From positions 1 to 64,000 of the forward strand of contig NZ_JAJAWG010000011.1 of NCBI RefSeq assembly GCF_020531905.1: a stretch of 64,000 nt of DNA, given 5' to 3'. Positions 32,022 to 41,824 of this stretch are shown one piece after another. The translations under genes were made by a program, and so were the position numbers. This DNA comes from Deefgea salmonis (GTDB lineage Bacteria > Pseudomonadota > Gammaproteobacteria > Burkholderiales > Chitinibacteraceae). The number at the start of each line of letters is the position of its first letter. Within the stretch, counting starts at the first letter, position 1. The notes below the pieces were generated by a model. The model worked only from the letters and a program-made list of their open reading frames with translations, was not told the DNA's origin and did no database searches.

Positions 32022-32783
32022 TTAATCCATTGAGCTTGCTGAATGTTCAGTTTTGAATTCAGCCAGAAGACGAGCTTCCTCTTTAGTTAACTGACGACCT
32101 TGCAGCAAATCTGGGCGACGCAACCAAGTACGTCCCAAAGACTGCGTTAGGCGCCAGCGCCTTATTGCGGCATGATTACCTGACATCAAGACATCAGGAA
32201 CGATCATATCGCGATAATTTTCGGGACGGGTGTAATGCGGGCAATCGAGCAACCCATCCACAAAAGAATCTTCCACCGCACTGGCAGCGGTATTTAATAC
32301 CCCTGGTATCAGACGGGATACGGCATCGATTAAGATCATCGCGGGCAATTCGCCACCCGATAAAACATAATCACCCACCGAAATTTCTTCGTCGACTTGC
32401 GATTGAATCACTCGCTCATCAACGCCTTCATAACGCCCACATAACAAGACCAAGCCTGGCATTTTCGCCAAAGCTTCAGCTTTTTTATGCGTTAGCGGTG
32501 CACCTTGCGGCGACAGATAAACCGTATGTGGCACGACACCTAATTCACGCTGATGTTGCTTTGCAGCGATCAACGCTTCATCTAAAGGTGCAGCGAACAT
32601 CACCATGCCAGGACCACCACCGAAAGGGCGATCATCAACACGATGATAATTATCCGTGGTGTAATGCCGCGGATTCCATGTTGTTAAGCCGATTAAGTTT
32701 AATTCTACTGCGCGCCGAGTGACCCCGTGCGCACTGATGGCATCAAACATATCCGGAAATAAAGTAACAACATCAAATTGCAT
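32022..32783 (-). CDS. trmD: tRNA (guanine-N1)-methyltransferase
   Basis: 253 residues. It methylates G37 next to the anticodon and prevents frameshifting. The SPOUT trefoil-knot blocks are [33 protein letters not shown] and the end [27 protein letters not shown]. The start [13 protein letters not shown] is canonical. It lies between rimM and rplS. Confidence 0.98.
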   Translation of the reverse strand: MQFDVVTLFPDMFDAISAHGVTRRAVELNLIGLTTWNPRHYTTDNYHRVDDRPFGGGPGMVMFAAPLDEALIAAKQHQRELGVVPHTVYLSPQGAPLTHKKAEALAKMPGLVLLCGRYEGVDERVIQSQVDEEISVGDYVLSGGELPAMILIDAVSRLIPGVLNTAASAVEDSFVDGLLDCPHYTRPENYRDMIVPDVLMSGNHAAIRRWRLTQSLGRTWLRRPDLLQGRQLTKEEARLLAEFKTEHSASSMD

Positions 32784-32815
32784 GCAAACCCAAGTACCGT
32801 GCCAAGGAATCAGGA

Positions 32816-33358
32816 TTAATAATCCAGACCCCAGTCCACGCGCATCAAACGCGTCTCAAGATTGACATCAAGCACAACGTGTCCAACAAAAGGCACAAGG
32901 CGCTCTGTTGTTTCATCTTTCACAACGATGACATCGTTTGCGCCTGTTTCAAACAGCTTCTCAATAACACCCAAGCGCTCGCCTTGCTCATTAAATACCG
33001 CCAAGCCAATTAAATCGGCCCAGTAGTACTCACCTTCTCCGGCGGCAGGCATGCTGCTACGCGGAATCGAAATTTCGCAACCTTTGAGTGCAAATGCCGC
33101 ATCACGGTCATTTACTCCTTCGAGCTTGGCACCTAATTTTTTAGGCTGCACATGCGAATCAACGACGTTGTAAGCACGGAAAACACCGTTTCGGCCTAGC
33201 CACCAGACTTTGTAGTCGAGCAAACTATCAGCGTGTTCGGTATCCGCGACGAGGCTAATCCAGCCTTGAATGCCAAAAGCCCCGTTCACATAGCCCATCG
33301 ATACCAAGTCATTGGGTATCTCAGTTGCAGAGTGCGAGGCCTTAAGATTGTTTGACAC
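32816..33358 (-). CDS. rimM: 16S rRNA processing protein
   Basis: 180 residues, a 30S maturation factor that binds S19. The N-terminal domain is [23 protein letters not shown]. The PRC-barrel C-terminal domain has [20 protein letters not shown] and [29 protein letters not shown] 20-residue polar extension precedes the conserved core. The gene is 3 nt downstream of rpsP. Confidence 0.97.
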   Translation of the reverse strand: MSNNLKASHSATEIPNDLVSMGYVNGAFGIQGWISLVADTEHADSLLDYKVWWLGRNGVFRAYNVVDSHVQPKKLGAKLEGVNDRDAAFALKGCEISIPRSSMPAAGEGEYYWADLIGLAVFNEQGERLGVIEKLFETGANDVIVVKDETTERLVPFVGHVVLDVNLETRLMRVDWGLDY

Positions 33359-33361
33359 TGA

Positions 33362-33604
33362 TTACTTAGCTGCGTTTTTGATCAAACGAGCAACAGTATC
33401 AGAAGGCTGAGCGCCAACACCTAACCAGTAAGTTAGACGATCTTGAGTCAAACGAACGGCTTCTTCAGCGCCGCGAGCTTGAGGATTGTAGAAACCTACG
33501 CGCTCGATGAAACGACCATCGCGGCGGTTGCGCGAATCAGTCACAACGATGTTGTAGAACGGGCGATCTTTTGCGCCACCACGAGCTAGACGAATCACGA
33601 CCAT
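33362..33604 (-). CDS. rpsP: 30S ribosomal protein S16
   Basis: 80 residues from the ATG at 33604 ([20 protein letters not shown]), the conserved start; the in-frame ATG 12 nt upstream adds MGFI, which is not family-like. It binds 16S rRNA early in 30S assembly. First gene of the rpsP-rimM-trmD-rplS operon. Confidence 0.98.
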   Translation of the reverse strand: MVVIRLARGGAKDRPFYNIVVTDSRNRRDGRFIERVGFYNPQARGAEEAVRLTQDRLTYWLGVGAQPSDTVARLIKNAAK

Positions 33605-33744
33605 AATAAAACCCAATATTGGTAATTAGCAGAAAGGCGGCGATTCTGCCAGAAATCGGCGTTCACTGCAAGGACGAGCAGCGATTATGTTCTAAACGGC
33701 GATGGTTTATTGCTACAGCATTGCGGCTTTAAAACAATTGCCAT

Positions 33745-33797
33745 ATGGGTATCAAACTGAAGCCCAAATAAAGCAAGGGCTACAATTAAATACCCAT
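33745..33797. repeat. Dispersed palindrome family, copy F
   Basis: atgggtatcaaactgaagccc (33745-33765) and gggctacaattaaatacccat (33777-33797) pair over 21 positions with a few mismatches around an 11-nt loop. It begins 3 nt after the ffh stop. Confidence 0.65.
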
Positions 33798-33800
33798 AAA

Positions 33801-35144
33801 TTACATACCAGGCATCATGCCTTTTAAACCGCGCATCATTTTCATCATGCCGCCACCCGAAAACTGCTTCATCATTTTTTGTGTTTGCTCGAATTGCTTC
33901 AGCAAACGATTGACTTCTTGTACCGTTACCCCAGATCCAGCCGCGATTCGGCGTTTGCGACTGGCTTTTAATAGCTCAGGTTTACGGCGCTCGAGTGGCG
34001 TCATTGAATTGATAATGCCTTCAATCCGTGCCACCGATTTATCGTTCACTTGGCTGTCGGCCATCGCTGCCATATTGCCAGGCAATTTATCCATCAAGGC
34101 CGACATCCCGCCCATTTTTTTCATTTGCTGAATTTGGGTTTTAAAGTCTTCTAGATCAAATCCTTTACCGGATTTGACCTTTTTCATCATTTTGAGTGCT
34201 TCGGCTTCATCAACTGAATTTTTAACGTCTTCAATCAACGAGAGCACATCCCCCATACCGAGCACGCGGCTGGCCATCCGATCTGGATGGAATGGCTCTA
34301 ACCCGGTGAGTTTCTCTCCGGTACCTAAGAATTTAATTGGCTTGCCGGTTACGTGCCGCACTGAAAGTGCCGCACCACCACGCGAATCGCCGTCCATTTT
34401 GGTCAGAACAATACCGGTCAACGGCAAGGTTTGATTAAAGGCTTGCGCGACATTGACCGCATCTTGACCTTGCATTGCATCAACGACAAACAGCGTTTCA
34501 ACCGGATTTACTGCCGCATGCAGGGCTTTAATTTCAGCCATCATCGCTTCATCAATTGCGAGACGACCAGCCGTATCAACGATTAATACATCATAAAAAT
34601 GCCGTTTCGCATGATCAATCGCCGCCAAAGCGATATCTACCGGTTTTTGACTCACATCCGAAGGGAACCAATCCACCGTTAATTGATTAGCCAAAGTCTT
34701 GAGCTGCTCAATCGCCGCTGGCCGATAGACGTCAGTCGACACCAACAGGACTTTTTTCTTCTGCGTTTCTTTGAGTAACTTGGCTAACTTGCCCGATGTT
34801 GTCGTTTTACCGGCGCCTTGTAAGCCCGCCATTAAAATAACGGCAGGTGGCACCGCGGCCAAATTCAGCGCATCATTTTGCGCGCCCATCAATTTGGTGA
34901 GTTCTTCGTAAACGACACCAATTAAGGCTTGCCCAGGCGTTAAGCTACCAACAACTTCTTGGCCTTCTGCGCGAACCTTAACATCAGCAATAAATTGTTT
35001 GACCGCCGGCAAGGCCACGTCGGCCTCGAGCAACGCCATGCGAACTTCGCGCAGCGCATCCTTCATATTGTCTTCAGTCAAGCGGGCGTTACCGCGCAGC
35101 GTTTTAACTACACCACCCAAGCGGCCGGACAGATTCTCAAACAT
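33801..35144 (-). CDS. ffh: Signal recognition particle protein Ffh (SRP54)
   Basis: 447 residues. It binds signal sequences and 4.5S RNA and docks with FtsY for co-translational membrane targeting. NG domain: GTPase motifs GLQGAGKTT near residue 108, DTAGR, and TKMDGDSRGGAAL. The C-terminal M domain is methionine-rich, with GMMKMMRGLKGMMPGM at the end and the RNA-binding block RIAAGSG. It is divergent from the YpjD-like gene. Confidence 0.98.
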   Translation of the reverse strand: MFENLSGRLGGVVKTLRGNARLTEDNMKDALREVRMALLEADVALPAVKQFIADVKVRAEGQEVVGSLTPGQALIGVVYEELTKLMGAQNDALNLAAVPPAVILMAGLQGAGKTTTSGKLAKLLKETQKKKVLLVSTDVYRPAAIEQLKTLANQLTVDWFPSDVSQKPVDIALAAIDHAKRHFYDVLIVDTAGRLAIDEAMMAEIKALHAAVNPVETLFVVDAMQGQDAVNVAQAFNQTLPLTGIVLTKMDGDSRGGAALSVRHVTGKPIKFLGTGEKLTGLEPFHPDRMASRVLGMGDVLSLIEDVKNSVDEAEALKMMKKVKSGKGFDLEDFKTQIQQMKKMGGMSALMDKLPGNMAAMADSQVNDKSVARIEGIINSMTPLERRKPELLKASRKRRIAAGSGVTVQEVNRLLKQFEQTQKMMKQFSGGGMMKMMRGLKGMMPGM

Positions 35145-35226
35145 GCGTTACACCTTTAATACGGTTGATGCCGATTCGGCACCGACTCTGTTAGACTAAA
35201 CAATTCACATTTTACCCTGATTTGAC

Positions 35227-36036
35227 GTGCTCACCCTGCTTACCCTACTGACCTTCACGATTTACTTGATCCTCGGCTGGCATTTTTGCCAAATCCGGCT
35301 GACCGGGCAAGCGGCTGCACGCCATTTCCCAGAAACAATTTTATTGCTAGCGGGGCTGTGCATCCACGGCACAGTGGTTCTACTCCCGTTTATTAGCAGT
35401 CAGCAACTGCATTTTGGCGCGGCCGAATCTTTATCGCTCACCGCTTGGCTAAGTTTGCTGATTTATATTGTTGGTCGGCGATATTGGCAGCTCGATGGCC
35501 TAGAGCCGCCATTATTCGCATTTATCAGCTGTTTTATACTATTGTCGATGCTGCTTCCTGCCGGGCACTTGATCACTTACGTGCAAAACACCCTGTCTCG
35601 CAGTCATTTTTTACTCGCGATGCTGGCGCAAGGTTTGATCGTCAATGCGGCTGCGATTGCCATTCTAATGCGTTTTTCCGACCGCAATCTGCACGGCAAC
35701 AATAGAAAAATTTTAGTCCGCACCTTGCCGTCCTTGCTCACGCTAGAACAATTACTGTTTAGCTGCATTACGCTGGGATTTATTTTATTGAGCGCGGCAC
35801 TCATTACTGGCGTGTATTTTTCAATACAACACAGTGGTTTATTACTGACATTTTCCCACAAAACTATTTTTGCCTTCATGTCTTGGGCTATTTTTGGGAC
35901 GCTGCTAGCGGGCCGATTATTGTATGGCTGGCGCGGCCGTTTTGCAGCCAACTGGGCTTTGGCGGGATTCATCTTATTATTTCTTGGTTATATTGGCACA
36001 CGTATTGCCCTAGAAGTCTTTATTCAAAAAGGCTAG
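35227..36036 (+). CDS. ypjD: YpjD/CcsA-like inner membrane protein (cytochrome c assembly family)
   Basis: 269 residues with eight predicted membrane segments, starting with GTG at 35227. It matches the small CcsA/HemX-like proteins found next to ffh in many Proteobacteria (E. coli YpjD/CorE). Conserved blocks include SLSLTAWLSLLIY, HFLLAMLAQGL and HKTIFAFMSWAIFGTLLAGRLLYGWRGRFAANWALAGF. The histidines are those of the family core. Function is not settled; a role in haem or metal-ion handling has been proposed. Confidence 0.88.
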   Translation: MLTLLTLLTFTIYLILGWHFCQIRLTGQAAARHFPETILLLAGLCIHGTVVLLPFISSQQLHFGAAESLSLTAWLSLLIYIVGRRYWQLDGLEPPLFAFISCFILLSMLLPAGHLITYVQNTLSRSHFLLAMLAQGLIVNAAAIAILMRFSDRNLHGNNRKILVRTLPSLLTLEQLLFSCITLGFILLSAALITGVYFSIQHSGLLLTFSHKTIFAFMSWAIFGTLLAGRLLYGWRGRFAANWALAGFILLFLGYIGTRIALEVFIQKG

Positions 36037-36249
36037 GCGAACATACCTCATCCAACACACCAAACACCTGCAGCAGACCAACAAGCAGCATGCCGGTCCA
36101 GAGGGTGCACATCGATACCTTAACGGGTCCAGCGATAAAATATTCGCAACTAATACACAACAAAAACGAAGATTAGAGACCCCATTCAAGTCAATGCGAA
36201 GATCTGCACGCCGTCGATCTATAGACATCTGCTAGACTAGGGTTGTGAT

Positions 36250-36279
36250 TTGAAGAAAAAATAAGATTTCTAGTAAAAT
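36250..36279 (+). promoter_or_regulatory. Candidate sigma-70 promoter of the pilB operon
   Basis: TTGAAG (36250-36255), an 18-nt spacer and TAAAAT (36274-36279) lie 45 nt before the pilB ATG in an otherwise featureless 287-bp region (36037-36323). Confidence 0.5.
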
Positions 36280-36323
36280 TCTCATTACAAAACGACTAAC
36301 GGCCTTGGAGAAACTCAGCGCTT

Positions 36324-38027
36324 ATGACTGCCCCCCTTATTTCTGGGCTCGCACGGCTTTTGGTGCAACACGGCCGTTTAATCGAAGCTGATGCCGAAAT
36401 GCTGCAGACTACAGCTGCCACAAATAAAACCTCGTTCATCGAGCAGTTAATTCAAAGTAAAAAAATGTCGGCGCGAGATATTGCCGACTTTTCGTCAAAA
36501 ACCTTTGGCTATCCTTTACTCGATCTGGATCGGATTGACCCTAGTTATATCCCTCAAGGGGTACTCGATAGCAAAGCCATGCAAGCGCAGCGCCTCGTCC
36601 CGCTCTACAAGCGAGGCACTAAATTATTTGTGGGCATCTCTGATATTACCAATATGGCGGCAGTGGAAAACGTTCGTTTTCAAACTAATGCCCAAGTCGA
36701 ACCCATCATTGTCGAAGACCCCAAGCTCGCGGTTTTACTCAATAAACTGTTAGAAGCGAGCGGTGCCAATCTCAAAGATATGGTGATTGATGAGGCTGAT
36801 TTGGAAATGGCCGGCGGCGACGATGCGCCCGCTCAAGATACCGCAGCCAATCTAGAAATCGATGACGCCCCAGTTGTTAAGTACCTACAAAAAATCTTAA
36901 TGGATGCCATTAATCAAGGCGCATCGGATATCCACTTTGAGCCTTACGAAAAATTTTTCCGCGTACGTTATCGTGTCGATGGCGTGTTGCGTGAAGTTGC
37001 AACGCCGCCACTGGCGATCAAAGAAAAAATCTCCTCCCGCATTAAAGTAATCTCCAAGCTCGATATTTCAGAAAAACGCGTCCCACAAGATGGTCGAATG
37101 AAACTCGTTTTATCCAAAAGCCGCGCGATTGATTTTCGGGTATCAACCTTACCCACCATGCACGGCGAAAAAATCGTCATGCGGATTTTAGATCCATCGT
37201 CAGCGACGCTTGGCATTGACGCACTGGGCTACGATCCGGACCAAAAAGCCACCATCCTCGAGGCGATTCATCGCCCCTATGGCATGGTGTTAGTGACCGG
37301 CCCAACAGGCTCGGGCAAAACCGTATCGCTATATACCTGCTTGAATTTACTCAACAAACCTGACATCAATATTTCTACAGCAGAAGATCCTTGCGAAATT
37401 AACTTACCCGGTATTAACCAAGTTAATGTGAACGATAAGGCCGGTTTAACTTTTTCTGCCGCGCTCAAAGCCTTCCTACGGCAAGATCCTGACATTATTA
37501 TGGTCGGTGAGATTCGTGATTTAGAAACGGCAGACATTGCGATTAAAGCCGCCCAAACCGGACATATGGTTTTTTCTACCCTGCATACCAACGATGCACC
37601 AACCACATTAACCCGAATGCTCAATATGGGCATTCAACCCTTTAATATTGCCTCTTCGGTGATTTTAATTACCGCTCAACGTTTGGCGCGGCGCTTGTGC
37701 AGCTGCAAGCAGCCGGTTGATATTCCAACCGAAGTCCTACTTAATGCTGGCTTTGATCAAAGCGATCTCGATGGTACATGGCATAGTTACGGCCCTAATG
37801 GCTGTGAAATATGCAAAGACAGTGGCTACAAAGGTCGTGTCGGCATTTATCAAGTAATGCCCATTACCGATGAGCTCAATCGAATTATTATGACCAATGG
37901 CAATGCCATTGATATTGCCGACCAAGCACGTCGCGAAGGCGTACTCTCTTTACGTGAAGCGGGCTTAAGAAAAGTAAAACAAGGCCTCACTTCTTTAGAA
38001 GAAATTATGGCTGTTACCAACGAATAA
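36324..38027 (+). CDS. pilB: Type IV pilus assembly ATPase PilB
   Basis: 567 residues, the hexameric motor that extends type IV pili (PilF in Neisseria). The N-terminal T2SSE domain is followed by SDIHFEPYE. Walker A is GPTGSGKTVSLYT near residue 330, the Asp box is STAEDPCE, Walker B is DPDIIMVGEIRD and the His box is TGHMVFSTLHTNDAP. A tetracysteine zinc motif comes next (CSCKQ...CEICKDSGYKGRVGIY). First gene of pilB-pilC-pilD-coaE-zapD-yacG. Confidence 0.97.
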   Translation: MTAPLISGLARLLVQHGRLIEADAEMLQTTAATNKTSFIEQLIQSKKMSARDIADFSSKTFGYPLLDLDRIDPSYIPQGVLDSKAMQAQRLVPLYKRGTKLFVGISDITNMAAVENVRFQTNAQVEPIIVEDPKLAVLLNKLLEASGANLKDMVIDEADLEMAGGDDAPAQDTAANLEIDDAPVVKYLQKILMDAINQGASDIHFEPYEKFFRVRYRVDGVLREVATPPLAIKEKISSRIKVISKLDISEKRVPQDGRMKLVLSKSRAIDFRVSTLPTMHGEKIVMRILDPSSATLGIDALGYDPDQKATILEAIHRPYGMVLVTGPTGSGKTVSLYTCLNLLNKPDINISTAEDPCEINLPGINQVNVNDKAGLTFSAALKAFLRQDPDIIMVGEIRDLETADIAIKAAQTGHMVFSTLHTNDAPTTLTRMLNMGIQPFNIASSVILITAQRLARRLCSCKQPVDIPTEVLLNAGFDQSDLDGTWHSYGPNGCEICKDSGYKGRVGIYQVMPITDELNRIIMTNGNAIDIADQARREGVLSLREAGLRKVKQGLTSLEEIMAVTNE

Positions 38028-38040
38028 CAAGGAGGCCCGC

Positions 38041-39264
38041 ATGGCAGTCCAAAAAAAAACAATCGCGGTCAAAGAATTTAATTACCACTGGAAAGGCAAA
38101 GATCGTACCGGCAAGGCGGTGAGTGGTGAAATGCGTGCCAGCGGTGAAGCGGTCGTCAAAACCACCTTACGCCGTCAAGGCGTCAATATCGCGTCGGTTA
38201 AAAAAGTCCGTATTCCTGCTGGACGAAAAATCAGCGAGCTGGATATTGCCATGTTTACGCGGCAATTGGCCACCATGCTCAAATCGGGCGTACCACTCCT
38301 CACCGCGTTTGATATCGTCGCCAAAGGACATGGCAATCCTTCCGTCACCAAATTACTGCTCGACATTAAAACCGACATTGAAACGGGCTCATCGCTCACA
38401 CAGGCTTTCCGTAAACACCCTCTGCAATTTGATGCTCTGTATTGCAACTTAGTACAGGCTGGTGAGCAAGCCGGTATTTTGGACGCCCTGTTGGCTCGAT
38501 TAGCCACTTATAAAGAGAAAATTCTGGGGGTTAAGAAAAAAATCAAATCCGCGATGTTTTATCCCACCGCGGTTATTGTTGCGGCCTTTGTGATTACCGC
38601 AGTCATTATGATTTTTGTTATTCCCGCATTTAAAGACCTATTTTCAAGTTTTGGTGCCGATCTTCCCGCTCCAACATTACTGGTGATGGCAATATCTGAT
38701 TTTTTTGTTTCATATTGGTTTCTTATTTTTGGCGGCATATTTGGTGGTTTCTGGCTATTTATGAACGCTTGGCGGCGCTCAGAAACAATGCAAATTTTTA
38801 TGGATAGACTGATCCTAAAATTACCGATTTTTGGTGAAATCGTCAAAAATGCCACCATTGCTCGCTGGACTCGAACCCTCGCCACCATGTTTGCCGCGGG
38901 GGTGCCACTGGTTGAATCTCTTGAATCAGTCGGGGGCGCTTCAGGTAACTATATTTACAAAATAGCGACGAAAAAAATTCAATCCGAAGTCAGTACCGGC
39001 ACCAGTTTGACGGTTGCGATGCAAAACGCAAATGTGTTTCCCAATATGGTGATGCAAATGACCTCAATTGGCGAAGAATCCGGCTCGCTCGATGCGATGC
39101 TCAGCAAAGTAGCCGATTACTACGAAGAAGAAGTTGATAATGCGGTTGAAGCATTATCTAGCTTAATGGAGCCGATCATTATGGTGGTGCTCGGCACTTT
39201 GATTGGTGGCCTAGTGGTGGCAATGTATCTGCCTATTTTCAAAATGGGTGCGGCGGTTGGTTGA
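38041..39264 (+). CDS. pilC: Type IV pilus inner membrane platform protein PilC
   Basis: 407 residues (PilG in Neisseria). Two T2SSF repeats: MFTRQLATMLKSGVPLLTAFDIV in the first and RWTRTLATMFAAGVPLVESLESVGGASGN in the second. Three membrane helices lie at about 175-200, 220-245 and 380-400. It connects the PilB motor to the growing pilus. The start follows an AAGGAGG site 13 nt after pilB. Confidence 0.97.
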   Translation: MAVQKKTIAVKEFNYHWKGKDRTGKAVSGEMRASGEAVVKTTLRRQGVNIASVKKVRIPAGRKISELDIAMFTRQLATMLKSGVPLLTAFDIVAKGHGNPSVTKLLLDIKTDIETGSSLTQAFRKHPLQFDALYCNLVQAGEQAGILDALLARLATYKEKILGVKKKIKSAMFYPTAVIVAAFVITAVIMIFVIPAFKDLFSSFGADLPAPTLLVMAISDFFVSYWFLIFGGIFGGFWLFMNAWRRSETMQIFMDRLILKLPIFGEIVKNATIARWTRTLATMFAAGVPLVESLESVGGASGNYIYKIATKKIQSEVSTGTSLTVAMQNANVFPNMVMQMTSIGEESGSLDAMLSKVADYYEEEVDNAVEALSSLMEPIIMVVLGTLIGGLVVAMYLPIFKMGAAVG

Positions 39265-39268
39265 TTTT

Positions 39269-40120
39269 ATGAATTCTTCAATTGAAATTTCTATGTTTAT
39301 TTTTTGCATCGCGGTACTTGGTTTGCTCATCGGTAGTTTTTTAAACGTAGTGATCCATCGCCTACCGATCATGATGGAGCGTGAATTCAAACAAGAATGT
39401 ACCGCACTCCTCAATGAGCCAATATCTATCCCTGCAGCTAAATATAATTTAGTCGTTCCACGCTCAGCGTGTCCAAAATGCGGACATCAAATCACCGCTC
39501 TCGAGAACATTCCAATTCTGAGTTGGCTACTGCTGCGTGGCCAATGTCGACAGTGTAAAAACAAAATCAGTGCGCGCTATCCACTGGTAGAGTTAATGAC
39601 CGCACTGATTTCAGGAGGACTGGCCTGGCATTTTGGCTATAGTGCCCCGCTCATTGGCGCTCTCATTCTGGCGTGGTTCTTAATCACACTCATCATGATT
39701 GATGCCGACACGTATCTGCTGCCTGATAGTTTGACATTGCCATTGATTTGGATTGGATTAATTTTCAATAGCTTTAGCGTCTTTACCTCCCTAGAAAGTG
39801 CAGTATATGGCGCAATCGCAGGATACATATCGCTTTGGCTCGTATACTGGGCATTTAAATTAATCACTGGCAAAGAAGGGATGGGCTACGGCGATTTTAA
39901 ATTACTTGCCGCGCTGGGAGCTTGGTTTGGTTGGAGCATGATCCCAATGATTATTTTATTGTCTTCTTTTGCTGGTGCCGCAATCGGCATTGTGATGGTT
40001 TTAGGGCAAAATCGAGGCTGGAATAAGCCGATGCCATTTGGCCCCTACCTTGGTGTTGCCGGCTTACTGGCTTTGATTTGGGGCAAAGATCTGTCGCTCA
40101 TGCTGTATGGAATGGCATAA
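39269..40120 (+). CDS. pilD: Prepilin peptidase/N-methyltransferase PilD
   Basis: 283 residues from the ATG at 39269, 4 nt after pilC; an upstream start would overlap pilC. The cytoplasmic zinc domain has CPKCGHQITALENIPILSW and CRQCKNKISARYPLVE. The catalytic aspartates are in IMIDADTYLLPD and GKEGMGYGDFK. It cleaves and N-methylates type IV prepilins and type II secretion pseudopilins at the inner membrane. Confidence 0.97.
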   Translation: MNSSIEISMFIFCIAVLGLLIGSFLNVVIHRLPIMMEREFKQECTALLNEPISIPAAKYNLVVPRSACPKCGHQITALENIPILSWLLLRGQCRQCKNKISARYPLVELMTALISGGLAWHFGYSAPLIGALILAWFLITLIMIDADTYLLPDSLTLPLIWIGLIFNSFSVFTSLESAVYGAIAGYISLWLVYWAFKLITGKEGMGYGDFKLLAALGAWFGWSMIPMIILLSSFAGAAIGIVMVLGQNRGWNKPMPFGPYLGVAGLLALIWGKDLSLMLYGMA

Positions 40121-40735
40121 GTGCACGTCGTCGGCATAACGGGCGGCATTGGCAGCGGCAAAAGTAGCTTCTGCCATGCATTTATACGCCTAGGCATCAC
40201 GGTCATTGATACTGACCAGCTTGCCCATCAGTTAACGCAGGCCGATTCATCTGCGATGCCCTTGATTTTAGAGGAATTTGGTGCGCCTGCACTGCAAGAG
40301 AATGGCGCACTGAATCGTATTTGGATGCGGCAACATGTTTTTTCTCATCCAACAGGCAAACAAACCCTAGAAAAAATACTCCATCCTCTGATCTATACAA
40401 TGGCTGCAGCGTTAATTCAAAATGAAAGTCCAGAACAAGCCTATTGCATTTTGGCGGTTCCTTTACTCTTTGAAACTCAATTATTTCAGAACCTAATTGA
40501 TTATTCGATTGCAATCGATTGTGAAGAGTATTTACAAATTGAACGTGTTAAAACTCGAAATCATTTATCTGAAATTGAAATCAAAAAAATCATTGCCACG
40601 CAAATAAGTCGTGAACAACGAAACCAATATGCTGATGAAATCCTCCGCAACGACGGGACATTGAAGGATATCGAAGCGAAAGTGTCGCAAACACATGATT
40701 TTTTGCTGCAAAAGTTTAAATCAATCAAACAATAG
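40121..40735 (+). CDS. coaE: Dephospho-CoA kinase
   Basis: 204 residues with a GTG start directly after the pilD stop. It carries out the last step of coenzyme A synthesis. The P-loop GGIGSGKS is at 7-14, followed by DTDQLAHQLT, HPLIY and VPLLFET. The pilD-coaE coupling is typical of beta- and gammaproteobacteria. Confidence 0.96.
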   Translation: MHVVGITGGIGSGKSSFCHAFIRLGITVIDTDQLAHQLTQADSSAMPLILEEFGAPALQENGALNRIWMRQHVFSHPTGKQTLEKILHPLIYTMAAALIQNESPEQAYCILAVPLLFETQLFQNLIDYSIAIDCEEYLQIERVKTRNHLSEIEIKKIIATQISREQRNQYADEILRNDGTLKDIEAKVSQTHDFLLQKFKSIKQ

Positions 40736-40792
40736 GTTTTCAAATTGTAGTGTATGCTGCAAAATTGCAAATCTTTACCGGACCTATGCATT

Positions 40793-41551
40793 GTGATCAG
40801 TTACGAATTTCCGATCAATGAGAGAATACGAACCCTTCTTCGGCTCGAAGATCTCTATGTCCGCACCGAAGAGTTCGCTTCGCGAGAGCAGCCTATTGAT
40901 CATCACATGGCTTTACTTGGTATTTTCGAAATTATGGAGGTGGCCAGTCGTGCTGATTTAAAATCTGATTTACTCCAAGAGCTAGAACGGCAGCGGCAAA
41001 CGCTACTCGCCCTTCGCAACAACCCACATATTTCTGAGGATGCTTTAGATCGAGTATTATTAGATATCGAATCTACGCATGCTCGCCTTTTAAATATGAC
41101 CGGCAAATTAGGACAATACCTGCGTGAGAATGAATGGCTAATGGCAATTAAGCAACGTAGCTCTATTCCTGGTGGCGTTTGTGAATTTGATTTACCCTCT
41201 TATCACTATTGGCGTACTCAAGCAGCAGAAAGACGAAAAAATGATTTAGCTCGCTGGCTAAACCCATTAATGCCAATTAAGCAGGGTCTAGATATTGTGC
41301 TTAAATTACTCCGTGATTCAGCAAAATCTAGTCACTTTATTGCAAAATCCGGTTCGTTTCAGCAGATGTCTGGCGGTAAAACAGTTCAATTACTCAAAGT
41401 TAGTTTAAATAGCGACTTACCCGCCATCCCAGAACTTTCTGCAAATCGATATGCCATTAATATTAGATTCGTCGTACCAAGCACTAGCGGCGAAAGAGCC
41501 AAAGTGATTGATAGCGATGTGTCGTTTACTCTTGCTTATTGTAATTTATGA
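40793..41551 (+). CDS. zapD: Cell division protein ZapD (FtsZ-bundling)
   Basis: 252 residues from the GTG at 40793 (reading [23 protein letters not shown]), the conserved ZapD start; a further upstream ATG adds unrelated sequence. It cross-links FtsZ filaments at the division ring. The all-helical first part and the C-terminal beta part ([11 protein letters not shown]) fit the DUF1342 family. It overlaps yacG by 4 nt. Confidence 0.94.
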   Translation: MISYEFPINERIRTLLRLEDLYVRTEEFASREQPIDHHMALLGIFEIMEVASRADLKSDLLQELERQRQTLLALRNNPHISEDALDRVLLDIESTHARLLNMTGKLGQYLRENEWLMAIKQRSSIPGGVCEFDLPSYHYWRTQAAERRKNDLARWLNPLMPIKQGLDIVLKLLRDSAKSSHFIAKSGSFQQMSGGKTVQLLKVSLNSDLPAIPELSANRYAINIRFVVPSTSGERAKVIDSDVSFTLAYCNL

Positions 41552-41742
41552 AAAAAATAATTAAATGTCCTTCCTGTGGGCATAGCACACCCTACTCACC
41601 AGACAATGCCTTTCGACCTTTTTGTTCAGAACGCTGCAAACTAATTGATTTAGGCGCATGGGCATCAGAGTCTTATCGAGTTCCGGATGAATCTAACCCG
41701 CCAGAATTACTTGAACTAGATCCATTCAAACTAGATGACTAG
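41548..41742 (+). CDS. yacG: DNA gyrase inhibitor YacG
   Basis: 64 residues. The four zinc ligands are in CPSC and FCSERCK, and [14 protein letters not shown] follows, the standard YacG core. It binds GyrB and reduces gyrase activity. The ATGA overlap with zapD implies coupled translation. Confidence 0.96.
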   Translation: MKKIIKCPSCGHSTPYSPDNAFRPFCSERCKLIDLGAWASESYRVPDESNPPELLELDPFKLDD

Positions 41743-41800
41743 TTCGTAATCACAAATTCATCCATATATCACAGCCGTGTAATACGAGACTAGTAATTTG

Positions 41801-41824
41801 AACTCTCCAATCAGGAGAGTTACT
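41801..41824 (+). promoter_or_regulatory. olsB: SD-sequestering hairpin before olsB
   Basis: aactctcc (41801-41808), a 5-nt loop and ggagagtt (41814-41821) form a perfect 8-bp stem. The Shine-Dalgarno GGAG lies inside the 3' arm, 4-11 nt before the ATG at 41825. Closed, it would hide the ribosome-binding site; opened by heat, protein or RNA it would allow initiation. Confidence 0.6.
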
